A stretch of DNA of 64,000 bases from Auanema rhodensis (lineage: Eukaryota > Nematoda > Chromadorea > Rhabditida > Rhabditidae). The stretch is from NCBI GenBank assembly GCA_964057225.1, contig OZ059899.1, forward strand, positions 8,432,001 through 8,496,000, written 5' to 3'. Position 1 is the first letter of the stretch. Every line of letters starts with the position of its first letter. Positions 1 to 13,300 of this stretch are shown piece after piece. The translations under genes and the position numbers were made by a program. A model generated the notes under the pieces. That model ran no database searches and had not been told where the DNA came from. It saw only the letters and a program-made list of their open reading frames with translations.

Positions 1-1320
1 ACGTTGTAGATGTTGTTGTAGATGGAGTTGTGCTCGTTGTTGTAGATGGAGTTGTCGTTGACGTTGTAGATGTCGTTGTGGATGGCGTCGTGCTCGTTGT
101 TGTAGATGGAGTCGTCGTTGACGTTGTAGATGTTGTTGTGGATGGAGTCGTGCTCGTTGTTGTAGATGGAGTCGTCGTTGACGTTGTAGATGTTGTTGTA
201 GATGGAGTCGTGCTCGTTGTTGTAGATGGAGTCGTGCTCGTTGTTGTAGATGGAGTCGTCGTTGACGTTGTAGATGTTGTTGTAGATGGAGTTGTGCTCG
301 TTGTTGTAGATGGAGTCGTCGTTGACGTTGTAGATGTCGTCGTAGATGGAGTCGTGCTCGTTGTTGTAGATGGAGTCGTCGTTGACGTTGTAGATGTTGT
401 TGTGGATGGAGTCGTGCTCGTTGTTGTAGATGGAGTCGTCGTTGACGTTGTAGATGTTGTTGTAGATGGAGTCGTGCTCGTTGTTGTAGATGGAGTTGTC
501 GTTGACGTTGTAGATGTCGTTGTGGATGGCGTCGTCGTTGACGTTGTAGATGTTGTTGTAGATGCAGTTGTGCTCGTTGTTGTAGATGGAGTCGTCGTTG
601 ACGTTGTAGATGTCGTCGTAGATGGAGTTGTGCTCGTTGTTGTAGATGGAGTCGTCGTTGACGTTGTAGATGTTGTTGTAGATGGAGTTGTGCTCGTTGT
701 TGTAGATGGAGTTGTCGTTGACGTTGTAGATGTCGTTGTGGATGGCGTCGTGCTCGTTGTTGTAGATGGAGTCGTCGTTGACGTTGTAGATGTTGTTGTG
801 GATGGAGTCGTGCTCGTTGTTGTAGATGGAGTCGTCGTTGACGTTGTAGATGTTGTTGTAGATGGAGTCGTGCTCGTTGTTGTAGATGGAGTCGTCGTTG
901 ACGTTGTAGATGTTGTTGTAGATGGAGTTGTGGTCGTTGTTGTAGATGGAGTCGTCGTTGACGTTGTAGATGTCGTCGTAGATGGAGTCGTGCTCGTTGT
1001 TGTAGATGGAGTCGTCGTTGACGTTGTAGATGTTGTTGTGGATGGAGTCGTGCTCGTTGTTGTAGATGGAGTCGTCGTTGACGTTGTAGATGTTGTTGTA
1101 GATGGAGTCGTGCTCGTTGTTGTAGATGGAGTTGTCGTTGACGTTGTAGATGTCGTTGTGGATGGCGTCGTCGTTGACGTTGTAGATGTTGTTGTAGATG
1201 CAGTTGTGCTCGTTGTTGTAGATGGAGTCGTCGTTGACGTTGTAGATGTCGTCGTAGATGGAGTTGTGCTCGTTGTTGTAGATGGAGTCGTCGTTGACGT
1301 TGTAGATGTTGTTGTAGATG
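1..1320. repeat. 636-bp higher-order repeat, two tandem copies, most regular 60-bp modules
   Basis: Bases 1-660 recur at 661-1,320. The offset is 660 bp until the first copy carries an extra 24 bp near 229-252, after which it is 636 bp. Shared markers are the cagttgtgctcg unit at 565 and 1,201 and the gcgtcgtcgttg unit at 529 and 1,165. A marker specific to the second copy is gagttgtggtcg at 925, which changes a Ser codon to Thr on the minus strand. Modules here are the most regular in the window, and the gtgtcgtcgttg form that is common further right is absent until about 1,345. Confidence 0.85.
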
Positions 1321-4300
1321 GAGTCGTGCTCGTTGTAGTAGATGGTGTCGTCGTTGACGTTGTAGATGTCGTCGTAGATGGAGTCGTGCTCGTTGTTGTA
1401 GATGGAGTTGTGCTAGTTGTTGTAGATGGTGTCGTCGTTGACGTTGTAGATGTTGTTGTAGATGTTGTCGTAGATGGAGTCGTGCTCGTTGTTGTAGATG
1501 GAGTCGTGCTAGTTGTTGTAGATGGTGTCGTCGTTGACGTTGTAGATGTTGTTGTAGATGGAGTCGTCGTTGACGTTATAGATGTTGTTGTGGATGGTGT
1601 CGTCGTTGACGTTGTAGATGTTGTTGTAGATGGAGTCGTCGTTGACGTTGAAGATGTTGTCGTAGATGGAGTCGTGCTCGTTGTCGTTGATGGAGTCGTC
1701 GTTGACGTTGTAGATGTTGTTGTGGATGGTGTCGTCGTTGACGTTGTTGATGTCGTCGTAGATGGAGTCGTGCTCGTTGTTGTAGATGGAGTTGTGCTCG
1801 TTGTTGTAGATGGAGTCGTCGTTGACGTTGTAGATGTCGTCGTAGATGGAGTCGTGCTCGTTGTTGTAGATGGAGTCGTGCTCGTTGTTGTAGATGGAGT
1901 TGTCGTTGACGTTGTAGATGTTGTTGTGGATGGTGTCGTCGTTGACGTTGTAGATGTTGTTGTAGATGGAGTCGTGCTCGTTGTTGTAGATGGAGTTGTG
2001 CTCGTTGTTGTAGATGGTGTCGTCGTTGACGTTGTAGATGTTGTTGTGGATGGTGTCGTCGTTGACGTTGTAGATGTTGTTGTAGATGGAGTCGTCGTTG
2101 ACGTTGTAGATGTTGTCGTAGATGGAGTCGTGCTCGTTGTCGTTGATGGAGTCGTCGTTGACGTTGTAGATGTTGTTGTGGATGGTGTCGTCGTTGACGT
2201 TGTTGATGTCGTCGTAGATGGAGTCGTGCTCGTTGTTGTAGATGGAGTCGTCGTTGATGTTGTTGATGTTGTTGTAGATGGTGTCGTCGTTGACGTTGTT
2301 GATGTCGTCGTAGATGGAGTCGTGCTCGTTGTTGTAGATGGAGTCGTCGTTGACGTTGTAGATGTTGTTGTGGATGGTGTCGTCGTTGACGTTGTTGATG
2401 TCGTCGTAGATGGAGTCGTGCTCGTTGTCGTTGATGGAGTCGTCGTTGACGTTGTAGATGTTGTTGTGGATGGTGTCGTCGTTGACGTTGTTGATGTCGT
2501 CGTAGATGGAGTCGTGCTCGTTGTTGTAGATGGAGTCGTCGTTGAAGTTGTAGATGTCGTCGTAGATGGAGTCGTGCTCGTTGTTGTAGATGGAGTCGTG
2601 CTCGTTGTTGTAGATGGAGTTGTCGTTGACGTTGTAGATGTTGTTGTGGATGGTGTCGTCGTTGACGTTGTAGATGTTGTTGTAGATGGAGTCGTGCTCG
2701 TTCTTGTAGATGGAGTTGTGCTCGTTGTTGTAGATGGTGTCGTCGTTGACGTTGTAGATGTTGTTGTGGATGGTGTCGTCGTTGACGTTGTAGATGTTGT
2801 TGTAGATGGAGTCGTCGTTGACGTTGTAGATGTTGTTGTGGATGGTGTCGTCGTTGACGTTGTTGATGTCGTCGTAGATGGAGTCGTGCTCGTTGTTGTA
2901 GATGGAGTCGTCGTTGATGTTGTTGATGTTGTTGTAGATGGAGTCGTGCTCGTTGTTCTAGATGGAGTCGTCGTTGACGTTGTAGATGTCGTCGTAGATG
3001 GAGTCGTGCTCGTTGTTGTAGATGGAGTCGTCGTTGACGTTGAAGATGTTGTCGTAGATGGAGTCGTGCTCGTTGTCGTTGATGGAGTCGTCGTTGACGT
3101 TGTAGATGTTGTTGTGGATGGTGTCGTCGTTGACGTTGTTGATGTCGTCGTAGATGGAGTCGTGCTCGTTGTTGTAGATGGAGTTGTGCTCGTTGTTGTA
3201 GATGGAGTCGTCGTTGACGTTGTAGATGTCGTCGTAGATGGAGTCGTGCTCGTTGTTGTAGATGGAGTCGTGCTCGTTGTTGTAGATGGAGTTGTCGTTG
3301 ACGTTGTAGATGTTGTTGTGGATGGTGTCGTCGTTGACGTTGTAGATGTTGTTGTAGATGGAGTCGTGCTCGTTGTTGTAGATGGAGTTGTGCTCGTTGT
3401 TGTAGATGGTGTCGTCGTTGACGTTGTAGATGTTGTTGTGGATGGTGTCGTCGTTGACGTTGTAGATGTTGTTGTAGATGGAGTCGTCGTTGACGTTGTA
3501 GATGTTGTCGTAGATGGAGTCGTGCTCGTTGTCGTTGATGGAGTCGTCGTTGACGTTGTAGATGTTGTTGTGGATGGTGTCGTCGTTGACGTTGTTGATG
3601 TCGTCGTAGATGGAGTCGTGCTCGTTGTTGTAGATGGAGTCGTCGTTGATGTTGTTGATGTTGTTGTAGATGGTGTCGTCGTTGACGTTGTTGATGTCGT
3701 CGTAGATGGAGTCGTGCTCGTTGTTGTAGATGGAGTCGTCGTTGACGTTGTAGATGTTGTTGTGGATGGTGTCGTCGTTGACGTTGTTGATGTCGTCGTA
3801 GATGGAGTCGTGCTCGTTGTCGTTGATGGAGTCGTCGTTGACGTTGTAGATGTTGTTGTGGATGGTGTCGTCGTTGACGTTGTTGATGTCGTCGTAGATG
3901 GAGTCGTGCTCGTTGTTGTAGATGGAGTCGTCGTTGAAGTTGTAGATGTCGTCGTAGATGGAGTCGTGCTCGTTGTTGTAGATGGAGTCGTGCTCGTTGT
4001 TGTAGATGGAGTTGTCGTTGACGTTGTAGATGTTGTTGTGGATGGTGTCGTCGTTGACGTTGTAGATGTTGTTGTAGATGGAGTCGTGCTCGTTCTTGTA
4101 GATGGAGTTGTGCTCGTTGTTGTAGATGGTGTCGTCGTTGACGTTGTAGATGTTGTTGTGGATGGTGTCGTCGTTGACGTTGTAGATGTTGTTGTAGATG
4201 GAGTCGTCGTTGACGTTGTAGATGTTGTTGTGGATGGTGTCGTCGTTGACGTTGTTGATGTCGTCGTAGATGGAGTCGTGCTCGTTGTTGTAGATGGAGT

Positions 4301-7300
4301 CGTCGTTGATGTTGTTGATGTTGTTGTAGATGGAGTCGTGCTCGTTGTTCTAGATGGAGTCGTCGTTGACGTTGTAGATGTCGTCGTAGATGGAGTCGTG
4401 CTCGTTGTTGTAGATGGAGTCGTGCTCGTTGTTGTAGATGGAGTTGTCGTTGACGTTGTAGATGTTGTTGTGGATGGTGTCGTCGTTGACGTTGTAGATG
4501 TTGTTGTAGATGGAGTCGTGCTCGTTGTTGTAGATGGAGTTGTGCTCGTTGTTGTAGATGGAGTCGTCGTTGACGTTGTAGATGTCGTCGTAGATGGAGT
4601 CGTGCTCGTTGTTGTAGATGGAGTTGTGCTCGTTGTTGTAGATGGAGTCGTCGTTGATGTTGTAGATGTTGTTGTAGATGGAGTCGTCGTTGACGTTGTA
4701 GATGTTGTTGTGGATGGTGTCGTCGTTGACGTTGTAGATGTTGTTGTAGATGGAGTCGTCGTTGACGTTGAAGATGTTGTCGTAGATGGAGTCGTGCTCG
4801 TTGTCGTTGATGGAGTCGTCGTTGACGTTGTAGATGTTGTTGTGGATGGTGTCGTCGTTGACGTTGTTGATGTCGTCGTAGATGGAGTCGTGCTCGTTGT
4901 TGTAGATGGAGTTGTGCTCGTTGTTGTAGATGGAGTCGTCGTTGACGTTGTAGATGTCGTCGTAGATGGAGTCGTGCTCGTTGTTGTAGATGGAGTCGTG
5001 CTCGTTGTTGTAGATGGAGTTGTCGTTGACGTTGTAGATGTTGTTGTGGATGGTGTCGTCGTTGACGTTGTTGATGTCGTCGTAGATGGAGTCGTGCTCG
5101 TTGTTGTAGATGGAGTTGTGCTCGTTGTTGTAGATGGAGTCGTCGTTGACGTTGTAGATGTCGTCGTAGATGGAGTCGTGCTCGTTGTTGTAGATGGAGT
5201 CGTGCTCGTTGTTGTAGATGGAGTTGTCGTTGACGTTGTAGATGTTGTTGTGGATGGTGTCGTCGTTGACGTTGTAGATGTTGTTGTAGATGGAGTTGTG
5301 CTCGTTGTTGTAGATGGAGTCGTCGTTGACGTTGTAGATGTCGTCGTAGATGGAGTCGTGCTCGTTGTTGTAGATGGAGTCGTGCTCGTTGTTGTAGATG
5401 GAGTCGTCGTTGATGTTGTTGATGTTGTTGTAGATGGAGTCGTCGTTGACGTTGTAGATGTTGTTGTAGATGGAGTCGTGCTCGTTGTTGTAGATGGAGT
5501 CGTCGTTGATGTTGTTGATGTTGTTGTAGATGGTGTCGTCGTTGACGTTGTTGATGTCGTCGTAGATGGAGTCGTGCTCGTTGTTGTAGATGGAGTCGTC
5601 GTTGACGTTGTAGATGTTGTTGTGGATGGTGTCGTCGTTGACGTTGTTGATGTCGTCGTAGATGGAGTCGTGCTCGTTGTCGTTGATGGAGTCGTCGTTG
5701 ACGTTGTAGATGTTGTTGTGGATGGTGTCGTCGTTGACGTTGTTGATGTCGTCGTAGATGGAGTCGTGCTCGTTGTTGTAGATGGAGTCGTCGTTGACGT
5801 TGTAGATGTCGTCGTAGATGGAGTCGTGCTCGTTGTTGTAGATGGAGTCGTGCTCGTTGTTGTAGATGGAGTTGTCGTTGACGTTGTAGATGTTGTTGTG
5901 GATGGTGTCGTCGTAGACGTTGTAGATGTTGTTGTAGATGGAGTCGTGCTCGTTCTTGTAGATGGAGTTGTGCTCGTTGTTGTAGATGGTGTCGTCGTTG
6001 ACGTTGTAGATGTTGTTGTGGATGGTGTCGTCGTTGACGTTGTAGATGTTGTTGTAGATGGAGTCGTCGTTGACGTTGTAGATGTTGTTGTGGATGGTGT
6101 CGTCGTTGACGTTGTTGATGTCGTCGTAGATGGAGTCGTGCTCGTTGTTGTAGATGGAGTCGTCGTTGATGTTGTTGATGTTGTTGTAGATGGAGTCGTG
6201 CTCGTTGTTCTAGATGGAGTCGTCGTTGACGTTGTAGATGTCGTCGTAGATGGAGTCGTGCTCGTTGTTGTAGATGGAGTCGTGCTCGTTGTTGTAGATG
6301 GAGTTGTCGTTGACGTTGTAGATGTTGTTGTGGATGGTGTCGTCGTTGACGTTGTAGATGTTGTTGTAGATGGAGTCGTGCTCGTTGTTGTAGATGGAGT
6401 TGTGCTCGTTGTTGTAGATGGAGTCGTCGTTGACGTTGTAGATGTCGTCGTAGATGGAGTCGTGCTCGTTGTTGTAGATGGAGTTGTGCTCGTTGTTGTA
6501 GATGGAGTCGTCGTTGATGTTGTAGATGTTGTTGTAGATGGAGTCGTCGTTGACGTTGTAGATGTTGTTGTGGATGGTGTCGTCGTTGACGTTGTAGATG
6601 TTGTTGTAGATGGAGTCGTCGTTGACGTTGAAGATGTTGTCGTAGATGGAGTCGTGCTCGTTGTCGTTGATGGAGTCGTCGTTGACGTTGTAGATGTTGT
6701 TGTGGATGGTGTCGTCGTTGACGTTGTTGATGTCGTCGTAGATGGAGTCGTGCTCGTTGTTGTAGATGGAGTTGTGCTCGTTGTTGTAGATGGAGTCGTC
6801 GTTGACGTTGTAGATGTCGTCGTAGATGGAGTCGTGCTCGTTGTTGTAGATGGAGTCGTGCTCGTTGTTGTAGATGGAGTTGTCGTTGACGTTGTAGATG
6901 TTGTTGTGGATGGTGTCGTCGTTGACGTTGTAGATGTTGTTGTAGATGGAGTCGTGCTCGTTGTTGTAGATGGAGTTGTGCTCGTTGTTGTAGATGGTGT
7001 CGTCGTTGACGTTGTAGATGTTGTTGTGGATGGTGTCGTCGTTGACGTTGTAGATGTTGTTGTAGATGGAGTCGTCGTTGACGTTGTAGATGTTGTCGTA
7101 GATGGAGTCGTGCTCGTTGTCGTTGATGGAGTCGTCGTTGACGTTGTAGATGTTGTTGTGGATGGTGTCGTCGTTGACGTTGTAGATGTTGTTGTAGATG
7201 GAGTCGTGCTCGTTGTTGTAGATGGAGTTGTGCTCGTTGTTGTAGATGGTGTCGTCGTTGACGTTGTAGATGTTGTTGTAGATGGAGTCGTCGTTGACGT

Positions 7301-10300
7301 TGTAGATGTTGTTGTGGATGGTGTCGTCGTTGACGTTGTTGATGTCGTCGTAGATGGAGTCGTGCTCGTTGTTGTAGATGGAGTCGTCGTTGACGTTGTA
7401 GATGTCGTCGTAGATGGAGTCGTGCTCGTTGTTGTAGATGGAGTCGTGCTCGTTGTTGTAGATGGAGTTGTGCTCGTTGTTGTAGATGGTGTCGTCGTTG
7501 ACGTTGTAGATGTTGTTGTAGATGGAGTCGTCGTTGACGTTGTAGATGTTGTTGTGGATGGTGTCGTCGTTGACGTTGTTGATGTTGTTGTAGATGGAGT
7601 CGTGCTCGTTGTTGTAGATGGAGTCGTCGTTGACGTTGTAGATGTCGTCGTAGATGGAGTCGTGCTCGTTGTTGTAGATGGAGTCGTGCTCGTTGTTGTA
7701 GATGGAGTTGTCGTTGACGTTGTAGATGTTGTTGTGGATGGTGTCGTCGTTGACGTTGTAGATGTTGTTGTAGATGGAGTCGTGCTCGTTGTTGTAGATG
7801 GAGTTGTGCTCGTTGTTGTAGATGGTGTCGTCGTTGACGTTGTAGATGTTGTTGTGGATGGTGTCGTCGTTGACGTTGTAGATGTTGTTGTAGATGGAGT
7901 CGTCGTTGACGTTGTAGATGTTGTTGTGGATGGTGTCGTCGTTGACGTTGTTGATGTCGTCGTAGATGGAGTCGTGCTCGTTGTTGTAGATGGAGTCGTC
8001 GTTGATGTTGTTGATGTTGTTGTAGATGGAGTCGTGCTCGTTGTTGTAGATGGAGTCGTCGTTGACGTTGTAGATGTCGTCGTAGATGGAGTCGTGCTCG
8101 TTGTTGTAGATGGAGTCGTGCTCGTTGTTTTAGATGGAGTTGTCGTTGACGTTGTAGATGTTGTCGTAGATGGAGTCGTGCTCGTTGTTGTAGATGGAGT
8201 TGTGCTCGTTGTTGTAGATGGAGTCGTCGTTGACGTTGTAGATGTCGTCGTAGATGGAGTCGTGCTCGTTGTTGTAGATGGAGTCGTGCTCGTTGTTGTA
8301 GATGGAGTCGTCGTTGATGTTGTAGATGTTGTTGTAGATGGAGTCGTCGTTGACGTTGTAGATGTTGTTGTAGATGGAGTCGTGCTCGTTGTTGTAGATG
8401 GAGTTGTGCTCGTTGTTGTGGATGGTGTCGTCGTTGACGTTGTAGATGTTGTTGTAGATGGAGTCGTGCTCGTTGTTGTAGATGGAGTCGTGCTCGTTGT
8501 TGTAGATGGAGTCGTCGTTGATGTTGTAGATGTTGTTGTAGATGGAGTCGTCGTTGACGTTGTAGATGTTGTTGTAGATGGAGTCGTGCTCGTTGTCGTT
8601 GATGGAGTCGTCGTTGACGTTGTAGATGTTGTTGTGGATGGTGTCGTCGTTGACGTTGTTGATGTCGTCGTAGATGGAGTTGTGCTCGTTGTTGTAGATG
8701 GAGTTGTGCTCGTTGTTGTAGATGGAGTCGTCGTTGACGTTGTAGATGTCGTCGTAGATGGAGTCGTGCTCGTTGTTGTAGATGGAGTCGTGCTCGTTGT
8801 TGTAGATGGAGTCGTGCTCGTTGTTGTAGATGGAGTTGTTGTTGACGTTGTAGATGTTGTTGTGGATGGTGTCGTCGTTGACGTTGTAGATGTTGTTGTA
8901 GATGGAGTCGTGCTCGCTGTTGTAGATGGAGTTGTGCTCGTTGTTGTAGATGGAGTTGTGCTCGTTGTTGTAGATGGTGTCGTCGTTGACGTTGTAGATG
9001 TTGTTGTGGATGGTGTCGTCGTTGACGTTGTAGATGTTGTTGTAGATGGAGTCGTCGTTGACGTTGTAGATGTTGTCGTAGATGGAGTCGTGCTCGTTGT
9101 CGTTGATGGAGTCGTCGTTGACGTTGTAGATGTTGTTGTGGATGGTGTCGTCGTTGACGTTGTTGATGTCGTCGTAGATGGAGTCGTGCTCGTTGTTGTA
9201 GATGGAGTCGTCGTTGATGTTGTTGATGTTGTTGTAGATGGAGTCGTGCTCGTTGTTGTAGATGGAGTCGTCGTTGACGTTGTAGATGTCGTCGTAGATG
9301 GAGTCGTGCTCGTTGTTGTAGATGGAGTCGTGCTCGTTGTTGTAGATGGAGTTGTCGTTGACGTTGTAGATGTTGTTGTGGATGGTGTCGTCGTTGACGT
9401 TGTAGATGTTGTTGTAGATGGAGTCGTGCTCGTTGTTGTAGATGGAGTTGTGCTCGTTGTTGTAGATGGTGTTGTCGTTGACGTTGTAGATGTTGTTGTG
9501 GATGGTGTCGTCGTTGACGTTGTAGATGTTGTTGTAGATGGAGTCGTCGTTGACGTTGTAGATGTTGTTGTGGATGGTGTCGTCGTTGACGTTGTTGATG
9601 TCGTCGTAGATGGAGTCGTGCTCGTTGTTGTAGATGGAGTCGTCGTTGATGTTGTTGATGTTGTTGTAGATGGAGTCGTGCTCGTTGTTGTAGATGGAGT
9701 CGTCGTTGACGTTGTAGATGTCGTCGTAGATGGAGTCGTGCTCGTTGTTGTAGATGGAGTCGTGCTCGTTGTTGTAGATGGAGTTGTCGTTGACGTTGTA
9801 GATGTTGTTGTAGATGGAGTCGTGCTCGTTGTTGTAGATGGAGTTGTGCTCGTTGTTGTAGATGGAGTCGTCGTTGACGTTGTAGATGTCGTCGTAGATG
9901 GAGTCGTGCTCGTTGTTGTAGATGGAGTCGTGCTCGTTGTTGTAGATGGAGTCGTCGTTGATGTTGTAGATGTTGTTGTAGATGGAGTCGTCGTTGACGT
10001 TGTAGATGTTGTTGTAGATGGAGTCGTGCTCGTTGTTGTAGATGGAGTTGTGCTCGTTGTTGTAGATGGAGTCGTCGTTGACGTTGTAGATGTCGTCGTA
10101 GATGGAGTCGTGCTCGTTGTTGTAGATGGAGTCGTCGTTGATGTTGTAGATGTTGTTGTGGATGGTGTCGTCGTTGACGTTGTAGATGTTGTTGTAGATG
10201 GAGTCGTGCTCGTTGTTGTAGATGGAGTTGTGCTCGTTGTTGTAGATGGAGTCGTCGTTGACGTTGTAGATGTTGTCGTAGATGGAGTCGTGCTCGTTGT

Positions 10301-13300
10301 TGTAGATGGAGTCGTGCTCGTTGTTGTAGATGGAGTCGTCGTTGATGTTGTAGATGTTGTTGTAGATGGAGTCGTAGTTGACGTTGTAGATGTTGTTGTG
10401 GATGGTGTCGTCGTTGACGTTGTTGATGTCGTCGTAGATGGAGTCGTGCTCGTTGTTGTAGATGGAGTCGTCGTTGATGTTGTTGATGTTGTTGTAGATG
10501 GAGTCGTGCTCGTTGTTGTAGATGGAGTTGTCGTTGACGTTGTAGATGTTGTTGTAGATGGAGTCGTGCTCGTTGTTGTAGATGGAGTTGTGCTCGTTGT
10601 TGTAGATGGAGTCGTGCTCGTTGTTGTAGATGGAGTCGTGCTCGTTGTTGTAGATGGAGTTGTCGTTGACGTTGTAGATGTTGTTGTAGATGGAGTCGTG
10701 CTCGTTGTTGTAGATGGAGTTGTGCTCGTTGTTGTAGATGGAGTCGTCGTTGACGTTGTAGATGTCGTCGTAGATGGAGTCGTGCTCGTTGTTGTAGATG
10801 GAGTCGTGCTCGTTGTTGTAGATGGAGTCGTCGTTGATGTTGTAGATGTTGTTGTAGATGGAGTCGTCGTTGACGTTGTAGATGTTGTTGTAGATGGAGT
10901 CGTGCTCGTTGTTGTAGATGGAGTTGTGCTCGTTGTTGTAGATGGAGTCGTCGTTGACGTTGTAGATGTCGTCGTAGATGGAGTCGTGCTCGTTGTTGTA
11001 GATGGAGTCGTCGTTGATGTTGTAGATGTTGTTGTGGATGGTGTCGTCGTTGACGTTGTAGATGTTGTTGTAGATGGAGTCGTGCTCGTTGTTGTAGATG
11101 GAGTTGTGCTCGTTGTTGTAGATGGAGTCGTCGTTGACGTTGTAGATGTTGTCGTAGATGGAGTCGTGCTCGTTGTTGTAGATGGAGTCGTGCTCGTTGT
11201 TGTAGATGGAGTCGTCGTTGATGTTGTAGATGTTGTTGTAGATGGAGTCGTAGTTGACGTTGTAGATGTTGTTGTGGATGGTGTCGTCGTTGACGTTGTT
11301 GATGTCGTCGTAGATGGAGTCGTGCTCGTTGTTGTAGATGGAGTCGTCGTTGATGTTGTTGATGTTGTTGTAGATGGAGTCGTGCTCGTTGTTCTAGATG
11401 GAGTCGTCGTTGACGTTGTAGATGTCGTCGTAGATGGAGTCGTGCTCGTTGTTGTAGATGGAGTCGTGCTCGTTGTTGTAGATGGAGTTGTCGTTGACGT
11501 TGTAGATGTTGTTGTGGATGGTGTCGTCGTTGACGTTGTAGATGTTGTTGTAGATGGAGTCGTGCTCGTTGTTGTAGATGGAGTTGTGCTCGTTGTTGTA
11601 GATGGAGTCGTCGTTGACGTTGTAGATGTCGTCGTAGATGGAGTCGTGCTCGTTGTTGTAGATGGAGTCGTGCTCGTTGTTGTAGATGGAGTCGTCGTTG
11701 ATGTTGTAGATGTTGTTGTAGATGGAGTCGTCGTTGACGTTGTAGATGTTGTTGTGGATGGTGTCGTCGTTGACGTTGTAGATGTTGTTGTAGATGGAGT
11801 CGTCGTTGACGTTGAAGATGTTGTCGTAGATGGAGTCGTGCTCGTTGTCGTTGATGGAGTCGTCGTTGACGTTGTAGATGTTGTTGTGGATGGTGTCGTC
11901 GTTGACGTTGTTGATGTCGTCGTAGATGGAGTCGTGCTCGTTGTTGTAGATGGAGTTGTGCTCGTTGTTGTAGATGGAGTCGTCGTTGACGTTGTAGATG
12001 TCGTCGTAGATGGAGTCGTGCTCGTTGTTGTAGATGGAGTCGTGCTCGTTGTTGTAGATGGAGTTGTGCTCGTTGTTGTAGATGGAGTCGTCGTTGACGT
12101 TGTAGATGTCGTCGTAGATGGAGTCGTGCTCGTTGTTGTAGATGGAGTCGTCGTTGATGTTGTAGATGTTGTTGTGGATGGTGTCGTCGTTGACGTTGTA
12201 GATGTTGTTGTAGATGGAGTCGTGCTCGTTGTTGTAGATGGAGTTGTGCTCGTTGTTGTAGATGGAGTTGTGCTCGTTGTTGTAGATGGAGTCGTCGTTG
12301 ACGTTGTAGATGTCGTCGTAGATGGAGTCGTGCTCGTTGTTGTAGATGGAGTCGTCGTTGATGTTGTAGATGTTGTTGTGGATGGTGTCGTCGTTGACGT
12401 TGTAGATGTTGTTGTAGATGGAGTCGTGCTCGTTGTTGTAGATGGAGTTGTGCTCGTTGTTGTAGATGGAGTTGTGCTCGTTGTTGTAGATGGAGTCGTC
12501 GTTGACGTTGTAGATGTCGTCGTAGATGGAGTCGTGCTCGTTGTTGTAGATGGAGTCGTGCTCGTTGTTGTAGATGGAGTTGTCGTTGACGTTGTAGATG
12601 TTGTTGTGGATGGTGTCGTCGTTGACGTTGTTGATGTCGTCGTAGATGGAGTCGTGCTCGTTGTTGTAGATGGAGTCGTCGTTGATGTTGTTGATGTTGT
12701 TGTAGATGGAGTCGTGCTCGTTGTTCTAGATGGAGTCGTCGTTGACGTTGTAGATGTCGTCGTAGATGGAGTCGTGCTCGTTGTTGTAGATGGAGTCGTC
12801 GTTGACGTTGTAGATGTCGTCGTAGATGGAGTCGTGCTCGTTGTTGTAGATGGAGTCGTGCTCGTTGTTGTAGATGGAGTTGTCGTTGACGTTGTAGATG
12901 TTGTTGTGGATGGTGTCGTCGTTGACGTTGTAGATGTTGTTGTAGATGGAGTCGTGCTCGTTGTTGTAGATGGAGTTGTGCTCGTTGTTGTAGATGGAGT
13001 CGTCGTTGACGTTGTAGATGTTGTCGTAGATGGAGTCGTGCTCGTTGTTGTAGATGGAGTCGTGCTCGTTGTTGTAGATGGAGTCGTCGTTGATGTTGTA
13101 GATGTTGTTGTAGATGGAGTCGTCGTTGATGTTGTAGATGTTGTTGTAGATGGAGTCGTCGTTGACGTTGTAGATGTTGTTGTGGATGGTGTCGTCGTTG
13201 ACGTTGTTGATGTCGTCGTAGATGGAGTCGTGCTCGTTGTTGTAGATGGAGTCGTGCTCGTTGTTGTAGATGGAGTCGTCGTTGATGTTGTAGATGTTGT